From positions 62,001 through 126,000 of the forward strand of contig CAWABB010000006.1 in assembly GCA_963780165.1 (NCBI GenBank): DNA of 64,000 nt. The letters are read 5' to 3'. The notes under the pieces were generated by a model that was given only the letters and a program-made list of their open reading frames with translations, was not told the DNA's origin and ran no database searches. This document shows, in pieces, positions 52,652 through 60,951 of the stretch; the stretch's first letter is position 1; every line of letters begins with the position of its first letter. A program made the translations under genes and the position numbers. Source of the stretch: CAWABB01 sp963780165. GTDB taxonomy: Bacteria > Bacteroidota > Ignavibacteria > UBA10030 > UBA6906.

Positions 52652-52813
52652 CTGACGATGTAAGCCTTTTCAGGCCGGGCGTCCGTACCTGCTCTTTGCA
52701 CGCCGCCTTGTTGTGGCCCTTCCACCGCACCCGCCATCGCCCCGGTCTTGATTCCCCGAGGGTTGCGCCCCGGCCTCTCATCGGCGGCCCATTCAAATCC
52801 GGATCAAACAAAT

Positions 52814-53746
52814 ATGGCTGAAAAACTGAGGTTTGAGGATCTCCAGTCTCCGCTGATGACCAGGCGGAAAGGGGACGACAAGTTCCGCCGTATCGGCATC
52901 ATCGGGCTCGGCATCATGGGCCAGGGGATCGCGGAAACGGTCTCGAGCGCCGGTATCGAGGTGATCGCGCTCGAGCGGGACGACAGCGGTTTGAAGGCAG
53001 GCCTCGATGGGTTGTCAAAGGCGATGGACATCGAGATCAAGCGATGGGGAAAGACTGCATCCGAGAAGCGCGCGGTGCTCTCGCGCGTCAAAGGCACAAC
53101 GAACCTGGCCGACCTGAAGGACTGCGACATTGTGGTAGAGGCGATCGACGAAAACTTTGACCGCAAGCGCAAACTCATCCTGGATTTCTACGCCATCGGG
53201 AAAGAGGGAGCCACGTTCATCTCCAACACGTCCACCCTCAGCCTGACACGCCTGGCCGAAGGGTCGAAGCGGCCCGACAGGATCATCGGCATGCACTTCC
53301 TGAACCCCGTCCCGCGCGTGCCGCTCGTCGAGATCATCCGCGGGATGAAGACCAGCGACGAGACTTATCAGCTCGTGAGGACGTTTGCGAAGCGCATCGG
53401 CAAGACGCCGGTCGAAGTGTTCGAGTACCCCGGCTTCGTCACGACGCGCGTGATCCTCCCGCTGCTGAACGAGGCGGCGCACGTCCTCATGGAAGGGATC
53501 GCGAAGGCGGAGGATATCGACACCGCAATGTCGCTCGGATATGACATGCAGGCCGGACCGCTCGAGATGGCGGACTCCATCGGGCTGGACGAGGTCCTGA
53601 TGTGGATGGAAACCCTGTTCCACGAGCTCGGCGAGCCCCGGTACAGACCATGCCCCCTGCTCCGCCGCATGGTGCGGGAAGGGAAGCTGGGCAAGAAGAG
53701 CGGCCAGGGTTTCTTCAAATACAACGAAATTGGAAAGCGGATATGA
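52814..53746 (+). CDS. 3-hydroxyacyl-CoA (3-hydroxybutyryl-CoA) dehydrogenase
   Basis: 310 residues. NAD-binding GIIGLGIMGQGIAETVSSAG, DIVVEAIDENFDRKR, SNTSTLSLTRLA and the catalytic His in GMHFLNPVPRVPLVEII, then the C-terminal dimer domain (NEAAHVLMEGIAKAEDIDTA, YDMQAGPLEMADSIGLD, GKKSGQGFFKY). The motif normally reading PGFVVNR is PGFVTTR, so the usual active-site Asn is Thr. Acts in fatty-acid or butyrate-type metabolism. The stop overlaps the ackA start by 4 bp. Confidence 0.92.
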   Translation: MAEKLRFEDLQSPLMTRRKGDDKFRRIGIIGLGIMGQGIAETVSSAGIEVIALERDDSGLKAGLDGLSKAMDIEIKRWGKTASEKRAVLSRVKGTTNLADLKDCDIVVEAIDENFDRKRKLILDFYAIGKEGATFISNTSTLSLTRLAEGSKRPDRIIGMHFLNPVPRVPLVEIIRGMKTSDETYQLVRTFAKRIGKTPVEVFEYPGFVTTRVILPLLNEAAHVLMEGIAKAEDIDTAMSLGYDMQAGPLEMADSIGLDEVLMWMETLFHELGEPRYRPCPLLRRMVREGKLGKKSGQGFFKYNEIGKRI

Positions 53747-54963
53747 ACGTCCTCGTCCTGAATTGCGGAAGCTCCTCTGTCAAGTATCAGCTTGTCGATG
53801 TGGATGCGCGCAAGATGCTCGCCCGCGGGGTGGTTGACCGTATCGGGATGAGCGGCGCCACACTGTCGAACACCCGTCATGACGGCGACGAGATCCGGAT
53901 CGCAGGCGAGATCGTCGACCACACGATCGCCATCGAGTACATTCTGGCCGTCCTCCTCAGCAGGAATCACGGCGTCATCGGCGACAAGTCGGACATTCAC
54001 GCCGTCGGCCACCGGGTCGTGCACGGCGGCGAAACGTTCTCGGGATCGGTCCTGATCACCGACGAGGTCATCAAGACGCTGCGCGACAACATCGAGCTGG
54101 CCCCGCTGCACAACCCCCACAATCTTCGCGGCATCAGCGCGTGCGAGGCGGCGCTGCCCGGCACGCCGCAGGTCGGCGTATTCGACACGGCCTTCCACCA
54201 GCGCATGCCGCGGAAGGCGTTTCTGTACGGCATCCCGTACTCGCTCTACACGCAGTACAAGATTCGCCGGTACGGGTTCCACGGCACCTCCCACCGGTAT
54301 GTCGCCGACCAGGCCTCCGCGATGCTCGGGAAGCCATTGCGCCAGCTGAAGCTCGTCACCTGCCACCTCGGCAACGGATGCAGCATGGCCGCGGTCGACG
54401 GCGGCGTGTCGGTCGACACCTCGATGGGCTTCACCCCGCTCGAAGGCCTGCTGATGGGTACGCGGAGTGGCGACCTGGACGCCTCGTTGATCCTGTACGT
54501 CATGGGGAAAGAAGGACTGACGCTGAGCGAAGCGGGGACGCTGCTGAACAAGCACAGCGGACTGCAGGGGATCTCCGGCATCAGCAGCGACATGCGCGAG
54601 ATCGTCGCCGAGATGAAGAACGGCGACAAGAAGGCGACGTATGCCTTCGACGTGTTCACGTACCGCGTGAAGAAGTACATCGGCGCGTACGCTGCCGCCA
54701 TGGGGGGTGCCGATGCCGTCGTGTTCACCGGGGGCATCGGGGAAAACAGTGCGGAGGTGCGTCAGGTATCCTGCGCCGGCCTGGATTTCCTGGGCATCAC
54801 CGTCGACGCCCAGGCGAACGAGTCGTCCGAGCGCCAGAAGGATATTTCCGCGAAGGGTTCGAAGACCCGGGTCCTCGTGATCCCGACGAACGAGGAGCTC
54901 GTGATCGCACTGGATACGATGGAGATCGTGAAGGCGCGGAACGCGGCAAAGGCGGCAAGCTAA
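53743..54963 (+). CDS. ackA: acetate kinase
   Basis: 406 residues, full length. NCGSSSVKYQLVD, HRVVHGGETFSGSVLI, FDTAFHQRMP, YGFHGTSHRYVA, CHLGNGCSMAAVDGG, SMGFTPLEGLLMGTRSGDLD and FTGGIGENS are all there. Makes ATP from acetyl phosphate; no pta is next to it. Coupled to hbd (ATGA). Confidence 0.97.
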   Translation: MNVLVLNCGSSSVKYQLVDVDARKMLARGVVDRIGMSGATLSNTRHDGDEIRIAGEIVDHTIAIEYILAVLLSRNHGVIGDKSDIHAVGHRVVHGGETFSGSVLITDEVIKTLRDNIELAPLHNPHNLRGISACEAALPGTPQVGVFDTAFHQRMPRKAFLYGIPYSLYTQYKIRRYGFHGTSHRYVADQASAMLGKPLRQLKLVTCHLGNGCSMAAVDGGVSVDTSMGFTPLEGLLMGTRSGDLDASLILYVMGKEGLTLSEAGTLLNKHSGLQGISGISSDMREIVAEMKNGDKKATYAFDVFTYRVKKYIGAYAAAMGGADAVVFTGGIGENSAEVRQVSCAGLDFLGITVDAQANESSERQKDISAKGSKTRVLVIPTNEELVIALDTMEIVKARNAAKAAS

Positions 54964-55565
54964 GGTTCTATCAGTCGGGCTTTCCCGGAGGTCCGGTCGA
55001 TCAACATCTGCCGGACCTCTTTCGCCTTCGAGCGTCGGATATCGATCGTCAGGAGAGCCTCCGTCCCGTATTCGGTCCGGACGATTTTCCCGCCCGCTCT
55101 CGCGGCCGCGGAGATCACATCGCCGATGAGCTCGTTGGGGACAGCCACCCGCACCGCCTCCGTCAGGATTCGCTGCACCCTTCCCGCGCGCAGGAGCGCC
55201 GCTTCGGCTGCCTCGGCGTAGGCCCTGCGCAGGCCGCCCACCCCGAGCTTGGTCCCCCCGAAGTACCGTGTCACGATGAGCACGGCATCGCTCACTGAGG
55301 CATGCTGCAATGCGAGGAGGATCGGCTTGCCTGCGGTCCCCGAGGGCTCACCCCCGTCGCTGAACCGCTCCTGGCCTCCCGTGGGCCCGATTCTGTACGC
55401 GAAGCAGTGATGCGTGGCGTCATGGCGGGCTTTCCTGATGGACTCCAGCTCGCGGAGCGCCGCCTCCGGAGTCTCGACCGGGGCAAGGAGTGCGAGGAAC
55501 CTCGACCCCTTGACCTTCGTCTCCGCGTGCACCGGCGCAGCGACCGAGGAGTATTCGTCGATCAT
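54960..55565 (-). CDS. yigZ: YigZ/IMPACT-family protein
   Basis: 201 residues. KVKGSRFLALLAPVETPEAA, HDATHHCFAYRIG, RFSDGGEPSGTAGKPIL, VLIVTRYFGGTKLGVGGLRRAYAEA and a C-terminal DUF1949-like part. Related to eukaryotic IMPACT, which affects translation control; bacterial role uncertain. Its -10 box ends 5 bp before the ATG, so the mRNA should be leaderless. Its 3' end overlaps the ackA stop (convergent). Confidence 0.93.
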   Translation of the reverse strand: MIDEYSSVAAPVHAETKVKGSRFLALLAPVETPEAALRELESIRKARHDATHHCFAYRIGPTGGQERFSDGGEPSGTAGKPILLALQHASVSDAVLIVTRYFGGTKLGVGGLRRAYAEAAEAALLRAGRVQRILTEAVRVAVPNELIGDVISAAARAGGKIVRTEYGTEALLTIDIRRSKAKEVRQMLIDRTSGKARLIEP

Positions 55566-55570
55566 GCTTC

Positions 55571-55599
55571 AATATACGAAGGAGACGATCATGTTGCAG
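55571..55599 (-). promoter_or_regulatory. yigZ promoter (leaderless)
   Basis: Minus strand: CTGCAA, 17 bp, TATATT, then GAAGC and the ATG. The sixth base after the -10 is the A of the start codon. The -35 hexamer is the same six base pairs used by the divergent bshA promoter. Confidence 0.55.
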
Positions 55600-55622
55600 G
55601 TTACTGCGGGCTGTCGTATCTT
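55594..55622 (+). promoter_or_regulatory. bshA promoter
   Basis: TTGCAG, 17 bp, TATCTT, about 21 bp before the bshA ATG. Shares 55594-55599 with the opposite promoter. Confidence 0.55.
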
Positions 55623-55643
55623 CTGCGCGATGCGGGAGACGAC

Positions 55644-56768
55644 ATGAAAATCGGGATGGTGTGCTATCCGACCTATGGCGGAAGCGGGGTCGTGGCGACG
55701 GAGCTGGGCAAGGCCCTGGCCGAGCGCGGCCACGAGGTTCATTTCATCAGCTATGCCCTTCCGATGCGGCTCGACGGATACAGCGGGAACGTCTACTATC
55801 ACGAAGTGGAGATGGCGAGCTACCCGTTGTTTGAGTTTCCCCTGTACACGCCGGCACTTGCCAGCAAGATCGTCGAAGTCAGCCGCTTCGAGAACCTCGA
55901 CCTCATCCACGCGCACTACGCCATTCCGCACGCAATCAGTGCGTACCTGGCGAGGAAGATCACGGGCGGGGCGCTGAAGGTGATCACCACGCTGCACGGA
56001 ACGGACATCACGCTGGTCGGCCTCGAACCCAGCTTCCTGGCGGTGATGAAGTTCAGCATCGAGGAGAGCGACGGGGTGACGGCCGTCTCGCGCTTCCTTC
56101 GCGAAAAGACGACGACGAACTACGGGATCGACAAGGACATCCGCGTGATTCCGAACTTCGTGGACACCACCAAGTTCCGGCGCGAGGAGGTCAGCAGGAT
56201 CCGGCGGCAATTCGCGCCGGACAACGAACGCGTGCTCATCCACGTGTCGAACTTCCGGCCCGTGAAGCGCGTCGGCGACGTTATCAAGATCTTCGCGGAT
56301 GTCCGGAAAAAAGTGCCGGCGAAGCTGTTGCTGGTCGGCGACGGCCCGGACCGTTCGGCGTGCGAGCTCCTCACGCGGGAGCTGGACCTGCAGGAGCATG
56401 TCCGGTTCCTGGGGAAGCAGATCGAGCTTGTCCCCCTCCTTTCATCCGCCGACCTCATGCTGATGCCCAGTCAGTCCGAAAGCTTCGGGCTTTCGGCTCT
56501 GGAGGCCATGGCCTGCGAGGTCCCGGTCATCTCCTCCAGCGTGGGGGGGCTGCCGGAACTGCAGGTCCATGGAGAAACCGGCTATATCGCGGAAATTGGG
56601 GATATCGACAGGATGTCGCGGTACGCCATCGAGCTCCTCACGAGCGATGCCAAACGTGCCCGGTTCGGGGCCGCCGCACGCCGCCGGGCGGTCGAGGCAT
56701 TTGACACTCAAAAAATTATTACGCAGTATGAGGCCTATTATGAGGAGTGCCTTGCCGTCGGTGCCTGA
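55644..56768 (+). CDS. bshA: N-acetyl-alpha-D-glucosaminyl L-malate synthase BshA
   Basis: 374 residues, typical length. GT4 glycosyltransferase that starts bacillithiol synthesis from UDP-GlcNAc and malate. MKIGMVCYPTYGGSGVVATE, GHEVHFISYALPMRL, HAHYAIPHAISAYLAR, TTLHGTDITLVG, NFVDTTKFRR, NFRPVKRVGDVIKIF and the nucleotide-binding PSQSESFGLSALEAMACEVP are characteristic of BshA rather than other GT4 enzymes. Suggests a bacillithiol-using organism; bshB and bshC are not in the window. Confidence 0.95.
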   Translation: MKIGMVCYPTYGGSGVVATELGKALAERGHEVHFISYALPMRLDGYSGNVYYHEVEMASYPLFEFPLYTPALASKIVEVSRFENLDLIHAHYAIPHAISAYLARKITGGALKVITTLHGTDITLVGLEPSFLAVMKFSIEESDGVTAVSRFLREKTTTNYGIDKDIRVIPNFVDTTKFRREEVSRIRRQFAPDNERVLIHVSNFRPVKRVGDVIKIFADVRKKVPAKLLLVGDGPDRSACELLTRELDLQEHVRFLGKQIELVPLLSSADLMLMPSQSESFGLSALEAMACEVPVISSSVGGLPELQVHGETGYIAEIGDIDRMSRYAIELLTSDAKRARFGAAARRRAVEAFDTQKIITQYEAYYEECLAVGA

Positions 56769-56831
56769 ACAAGCGGCATTCCGGCGAGGGTGAACACCAG
56801 GACCTAGACCACGGGACCAAGGCAAAAGGAA

Positions 56832-57134
56832 ATGATGGACGCTGTGCGCTGGAACAAGACGAAGAAGCCGACCCTCGAGGAGCTGAAAGCGGCGTTGGTG
56901 CGGCAGGGACTTGAGTGCGAACTGTATTCGGATCCGCCGAAGCTGAAGTACGGAAGGCACAAACACGACTTCGACGACTTCATCGTGATTGTGTCCGGCA
57001 GAATGAAGCTCATCACCGATCACCACGAGTGGGTCCTGAAACCCGGCGACAGGCTCGACATCCCCGCCAACACCATGCACGCGGCCGAAATGCTCGGGAC
57101 GACCGAAGTCCAGTACCTCTCGGCGGCCAAGTAG
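56832..57134 (+). CDS. small cupin-domain protein
   Basis: 100 residues. KYGRHKHDFDDFIVIVSGRM with KLITDHHEWVLKPGDRLDIP and NTMHAAEM gives a single cupin barrel with metal-ligand histidines in the HKHDFDD and NTMHAA positions. An AAAGGA site stands before tandem ATGs. Cargo or reaction unknown. Followed by a strong terminator. Confidence 0.88.
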   Translation: MMDAVRWNKTKKPTLEELKAALVRQGLECELYSDPPKLKYGRHKHDFDDFIVIVSGRMKLITDHHEWVLKPGDRLDIPANTMHAAEMLGTTEVQYLSAAK

Positions 57135-57183
57135 CCGACCTCCCGGTTGAGAGGGGACGCAGTCGCCCCACCCGGCAGAGCTG

Positions 57184-57226
57184 CACAGCCCCGTCCCGCT
57201 AACGCGGGGCGGGGCTGTGAGTTTTT
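57184..57226 (+). terminator. strong rho-independent terminator
   Basis: Nested stem CACAGCCCCG/CGGGGCTGTG enclosing TCCCGC-TAAC-GCGGG, then AGTTTTT. The inner part resembles the dispersed TCCCGC palindrome. Confidence 0.85.
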
Positions 57227-57265
57227 CCGGCGCGACCTACATTTCTATGTGACGTGAACTGCGCC

Positions 57266-57832
57266 TCATCGCGCCCGCTGTGCCGTCCTGGACATCAGGA
57301 GCCGATCCAGGACTGCGACTCCCAGCAGGACCAGGACGAGTCCGAACCCCAGGCGGAGTCCGCTCGCTGACACCGCGGGGAGCAACCGGGAGACGAACCC
57401 CGCGAACGACCGGGTTGCCTGGTCGACCGCCGATCCGACTGCGGCGTACGCTTCGGCGGCAGATCCTGCCGCGCCTGGCAGGGCCGAGGTCGAGACGGTG
57501 CCTGTCCAGGCGAAGACCGCAAGCAGAATTCCGCCGACGACCAGCATCGCGAAGACATACGGCAGCGCGCCCACCGCACGGACGAAAAGCGATTGGCGGG
57601 GCGAAATGCCGACGCGCAGCATGATGGAGCGAACGAGATCGCTGCCGGCCTTCTCGGCGGGGACGGAGCGGGCGAGCGCGTCGAAGTTCCTGAGCGATGC
57701 GAGCGCGCGGCCGCATCGCCCGCACGAGGCGAGATGCGTCCTCGCAGCCGCCGCCTCGGCGCCTGGAAGCGTTCCGTCGAGATAGGCCAGCATCGCGGCG
57801 TTCGAAAGGTGACCGGCAACAGAGTCTGTCAT
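57266..57832 (-). CDS. anti-sigma factor with zinc-finger domain
   Basis: 188 residues. The N-terminus AGHLSNAAMLAYLDGTLPGA followed by HLASCGRCG is the HxxxCxxC anti-sigma zinc motif. Two hydrophobic segments follow (about 86-110 and 160-182), so it is membrane-bound with a periplasmic loop between. Overlaps the sigma gene by 4 bp (ATGA); should hold the sigma factor inactive until a signal is received. Confidence 0.92.
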   Translation of the reverse strand: MTDSVAGHLSNAAMLAYLDGTLPGAEAAAARTHLASCGRCGRALASLRNFDALARSVPAEKAGSDLVRSIMLRVGISPRQSLFVRAVGALPYVFAMLVVGGILLAVFAWTGTVSTSALPGAAGSAAEAYAAVGSAVDQATRSFAGFVSRLLPAVSASGLRLGFGLVLVLLGVAVLDRLLMSRTAQRAR

Positions 57833-58419
57833 GCGTGCACTCCTTCCGCAAACCGGGCGCGCACCTGTTCACGGAGCGCCACCCGCCCTCTGAAGAGATT
57901 CGTCTTCACCGTCCCGATCGGCGCGTCGAGGACGGCGGCGATTTCTTCGTACGACATATCGTTCACGTAGAACAACGTCACCGGCAGTCTGAACCGTTCC
58001 GGCAGCCGGGCCATCTCTTCCGCAATGATCGCGCGGGTCTCGTTGATGTCCAGCTGGTCCAGCGGGTCATCCCCTTCATCGACTACCGCGGCCGCGGGCT
58101 CATCTGCGTCGGGATCATCGATCGAAACGGTCATCCTGACCTGGCCGGCCGGGCCGCGCCGGAGCCGTGTAAGGCAGATATTGTAGAGGATCCTGTAGAA
58201 CCAGGTGGAGAACCTCGACTCTCCCCGGAACTCGGCAAGGCCGCGGAAAGCCCGCACGAAGGCATCCTGCACCGCCTCCTCCGCATCCTCGCGGCGGCGG
58301 AGCAGGCGCACGGCAACGGTCAGGGCCCGATCCTTGTGGCGGTCCACCAGGTCCGCAAAGCACCGGATTTCGCCCTGCTGGATGCGTTCAATGAGCTGTT
58401 CGTCCCCTGGCGGGGGCAT
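57829..58419 (-). CDS. ECF-family RNA polymerase sigma factor
   Basis: 196 residues. Region 2: CFADLVDRHKDRALTVAVRL, EDAEEAVQDAFVRAFRGLAE, FRGESRFSTWFYRILYNICL. Region 4: EEMARLPERFRLPVTLFYVN, DMSYEEIAAVLDAPIGTVKT, NLFRGRVALREQV. An acidic linker separates the two. Preceded by an ECF-like promoter, which suggests self-activation. Confidence 0.96.
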   Translation of the reverse strand: MPPPGDEQLIERIQQGEIRCFADLVDRHKDRALTVAVRLLRRREDAEEAVQDAFVRAFRGLAEFRGESRFSTWFYRILYNICLTRLRRGPAGQVRMTVSIDDPDADEPAAAVVDEGDDPLDQLDINETRAIIAEEMARLPERFRLPVTLFYVNDMSYEEIAAVLDAPIGTVKTNLFRGRVALREQVRARFAEGVHA

Positions 58420-58451
58420 CGTTCCATCCCGGGTGTGGGTTCACCAGCTTA

Positions 58452-58478
58452 GACGACAGAATCTGGCACAGTGTTTCA
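58452..58478 (-). promoter_or_regulatory. ECF-type promoter of the sigma/anti-sigma operon
   Basis: Minus strand: TGAAAC, 17 bp, CGTC(TAA). Matches the TGAAAC-16/17-CGTC form known for ECF sigma factors; about 33 bp before the ATG. Confidence 0.6.
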
Positions 58479-58500
58479 AGATGCCGTCCGGCCGGCCCCC

Positions 58501-58527
58501 TGAAACATTCCCGCGGGGGCTGTAGTC
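58501..58527 (+). promoter_or_regulatory. second ECF-type promoter, toward the DUF6249-like gene
   Basis: TGAAAC, 16 bp, TAGTC(AAA). Divergent from the sigma promoter, 22 bp apart. The -10 core differs by one base from CGTC. Confidence 0.45.
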
Positions 58528-58574
58528 AAAGCCAGTGAAGCCGATCAATCATCGAAAACTGAACGGAGAACCCC

Positions 58575-58916
58575 ATGAGCGAGCTGATTCCAATGGTCCT
58601 TTTTCTCTCAATCGCGGCCGTCTTTGGCGCCCATATCCTCACGAGGCACAAGGAACGAATCACGATCATCGAGAGAGGGCTGAAGGCGGACGATTATACC
58701 GCGCTCTACAAGCACGCGGCGAGGCAGGAATACCCCATGACCTCTCTGAAATGGGGCCTGATATTTCTCCTGATCGGCGTCGCGGTCCTCGTCGGGTTGT
58801 GGATGCAGCAGGCATACGACGTCGAGGAAGGCGTGTTCTTCGGGCTCATCGCCCTTGCCGCGGGAATCGGGCTGCTCGCCTTCTACGCGATCGCCCGGAA
58901 GCAGGTCAAAGCGTAA
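58575..58916 (+). CDS. DUF6249-like small membrane protein
   Basis: 113 residues with GGAG 7 bp before the ATG. N-terminal helix (LIPMVLFLSIAAVFGAHIL), a cytoplasmic loop RHKERITIIERGLKADDYTA, then two helices (LKWGLIFLLIGVAVLVGLWM and FFGLIALAAGIGLLAFYAIA). The ERxxIIERGL motif is common in proteins placed next to ECF sigma factors. A probable member of this sigma factor's regulon. Confidence 0.82.
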   Translation: MSELIPMVLFLSIAAVFGAHILTRHKERITIIERGLKADDYTALYKHAARQEYPMTSLKWGLIFLLIGVAVLVGLWMQQAYDVEEGVFFGLIALAAGIGLLAFYAIARKQVKA

Positions 58917-59013
58917 GCGCCAATCCTCCTCAGGCGACATCCGGCTGCCGCCCGGTTCGCGCCGACCGTTCAGGTCGGGCGAGCGGGGCGGCAGCCCCGT
59001 TGTGCGCCCCCGC

Positions 59014-59262
59014 CTACGTGTGGCGGGAGTCCGACGATCCGGTGCCACCGGAGGCCGCCTGCCGGGCCTCACGCTCGAGACGTTCCTGCCTGGCCAGGAC
59101 CAGCCGCAATGTGATGCGGACGAGAAAGAGCATCAGCGCGATCACAAAGATGATCCAGTACCACGACGGCGGCACCAGTTGCTGCCAGACCAGCACCAGG
59201 AGCACGGCCATCAGCACAATGATGCCGAGCCCCAGAATGTTGACCGTCCTCTGAGTTAGCAT
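59014..59262 (-). CDS. small membrane protein
   Basis: 82 residues from ATG 59262, with GAGGAG 6 bp upstream (a GTG at 59280 overlapping the mnmA stop is less likely). Two hydrophobic helices (about 6-28 and 33-55), then a charged tail of about 25 residues. No family recognised. Follows mnmA on the same strand. The 97 bp between its stop and the DUF6249-like gene show no feature. Confidence 0.7.
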   Translation of the reverse strand: MLTQRTVNILGLGIIVLMAVLLVLVWQQLVPPSWYWIIFVIALMLFLVRITLRLVLARQERLEREARQAASGGTGSSDSRHT

Positions 59263-59276
59263 AGGTCGCTCCTCGA

Positions 59277-60368
59277 TCACTTCAAAGCAACGTCGATGAT
59301 CCCCCCGCCGACGACATCATCCCCCTCGAAGAACACCACAGACTGACCCGGCGTCACGGCGCGCCGCGGCGAGTCGAACCTGACCTCCAGACGCCCGTCC
59401 GGCAGATTCCGGACCACTGCAGGTCCGCCTTCATCCTTGTACCGGATTTTCGCGTGCACCTTCAGGCCGTCGGGCACTGCGGGATACTTGACCAGATTGA
59501 TGTCACGCGCAACCAGTGCGCTTGCGTACAGATCCCGCTCGGTCCCGAGGCTGACCCTGTTCGTGGCGGCGTCGATTCCCGTCACATACATCGGCTCGCC
59601 CATCGCGATCCCGAGTCCGCGCCTCTGGCCGATCGTGTAGAACGGATATCCATCGTGCCGTCCCACAACCTCTCCGTCGCGGACCATCTCTCCCCCCTCG
59701 ACGGCTTTTCCGAGCGTCGGAACGCGCTCCTTCAGGAAACGGCCGTAGTCGTTATCGGGGATGAAACAGATCTCGTAGCTTTCCGCTTTCCCCGCAACCT
59801 TCAACCCCATCCGCTCACCGATCCGGCGCGCCTCGGGTTTGGTGAGATCTCCGAGGGGGAAGAGCGTGCGCGAGAGCGACGCCTGGGTCAGCCCCCACAA
59901 GGCGTACGACTGGTCCTTTGCTGCGTCCAACCCCCGCGAGAGGATGGAACGGCCTGAGGCGGCGTCCTGCCGGATGCGCGCGTAGTGGCCGGTGGCAATG
60001 CAGTCGGCCCCGAGGGCGTCGGCCTTCCGGAGCAGCTCCTCCCACTTGATCTTGCGGTTGCAGATGACGCACGGATTCGGCGTCCGGCCCGCGAGGTATT
60101 CCCCGACGAAATTGTCGATCACCTCGACGCCGAACCGCTCACTGAAATCGAGCGTGTAGTGGGGGAAGCCCAGCCTGGCGGCAACGGCGCGGGCGTCATT
60201 GATCCCGTCCAGCGAACAGCAGCTGCTTTCGTTGCCGGCGTTCCCTCCCACATCCTCGTAGCGGTACGTCTTGATCGTCACGCCGATCAGGTCATACCCC
60301 TGGGATGCGAGGATTCCCGCGGCGACGGACGAGTCCACCCCGCCGCTCATGGCAACGACAACGCGCAT
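59277..60368 (-). CDS. mnmA: tRNA 2-thiouridylase MnmA
   Basis: 363 residues from ATG 60368 (ATGs at 60386-60392 are also possible; anything longer would overlap the promoter). VVVAMSGGVDSSVAAGILAS is the PP-loop; the catalytic cysteines are in TPNPCVICN and ESYEICFIPDND. GRHDGYPFYTIGQRRGLG and the C-terminal beta-barrel are present. Makes s2U34 in tRNAs using sulfur from a desulfurase such as the IscS-type enzyme at 48970. Confidence 0.95.
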   Translation of the reverse strand: MRVVVAMSGGVDSSVAAGILASQGYDLIGVTIKTYRYEDVGGNAGNESSCCSLDGINDARAVAARLGFPHYTLDFSERFGVEVIDNFVGEYLAGRTPNPCVICNRKIKWEELLRKADALGADCIATGHYARIRQDAASGRSILSRGLDAAKDQSYALWGLTQASLSRTLFPLGDLTKPEARRIGERMGLKVAGKAESYEICFIPDNDYGRFLKERVPTLGKAVEGGEMVRDGEVVGRHDGYPFYTIGQRRGLGIAMGEPMYVTGIDAATNRVSLGTERDLYASALVARDINLVKYPAVPDGLKVHAKIRYKDEGGPAVVRNLPDGRLEVRFDSPRRAVTPGQSVVFFEGDDVVGGGIIDVALK

Positions 60369-60411
60369 ATGTCCGGGCGGCTTCATCATCATCAAAGAAC
60401 AGATTGCTTGA

Positions 60412-60440
60412 ATGATACAAAAAGCGCGCGCGGGACACAA
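60412..60440 (-). promoter_or_regulatory. mnmA promoter
   Basis: Minus strand: TTGTGT, 17 bp, TATCAT, 43 bp before ATG 60368. Confidence 0.55.
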
Positions 60441-60482
60441 CGCGAGGTCCGCATGCGTGCCAGGCGCCGCATGCTGCCGGAC

Positions 60483-60932
60483 TCAGGCGCTTGGCGGAGG
60501 GGTCGGGGTCCGCGGGGTCGGCAAGGGAGGCGCAGGGGCGGGCGGGGGCCCGGGGACCGTTGTCACGCCCGGCGCCTTGCCCTGGAAGACCGCCACGACG
60601 TCCGCGTTGAGGAGGACCCAGAGCGAATACGCTCCGAGCAGCGTCCCCAGCGGAACGTGCAGGAGGTCGAAGAAGGAAACAATGATGACGAGGATCCGGG
60701 CCCACTCTTTCCGCTGCAGGAGAAAGATCCCCCCGATCACGCCCGGAATCGATCCGATCAGGAACAGCCCGGCGAGAAATGTCGCGACAAGGGTCAACAC
60801 GGTGAGCGCGACGTCATCGCCCGTGAAGATCCCGATGCCGGTCAGGAACGTGAAGAGCGTCAGGCCGATCAAGATGCCGACGACGTTGTACGCGATGTGG
60901 AGAACACCGACAACAGTAATATGCCGTTCCAT
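60483..60932 (-). CDS. integral membrane protein with Pro-rich tail
   Basis: 149 residues, AAGGAG 6 bp before the ATG. Three or four hydrophobic stretches (VGVLHIAYNVVGILIGLTLF, VLTLVATFLAGLFLIGSIPG, then WARILVIIVSFFDLLHVPLG), with a final 25 residues rich in Pro and Ala. No family recognised. Confidence 0.8.
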   Translation of the reverse strand: MERHITVVGVLHIAYNVVGILIGLTLFTFLTGIGIFTGDDVALTVLTLVATFLAGLFLIGSIPGVIGGIFLLQRKEWARILVIIVSFFDLLHVPLGTLLGAYSLWVLLNADVVAVFQGKAPGVTTVPGPPPAPAPPLPTPRTPTPPPSA

Positions 60933-60951
60933 GGAGAGCTCCTTCTATGCA

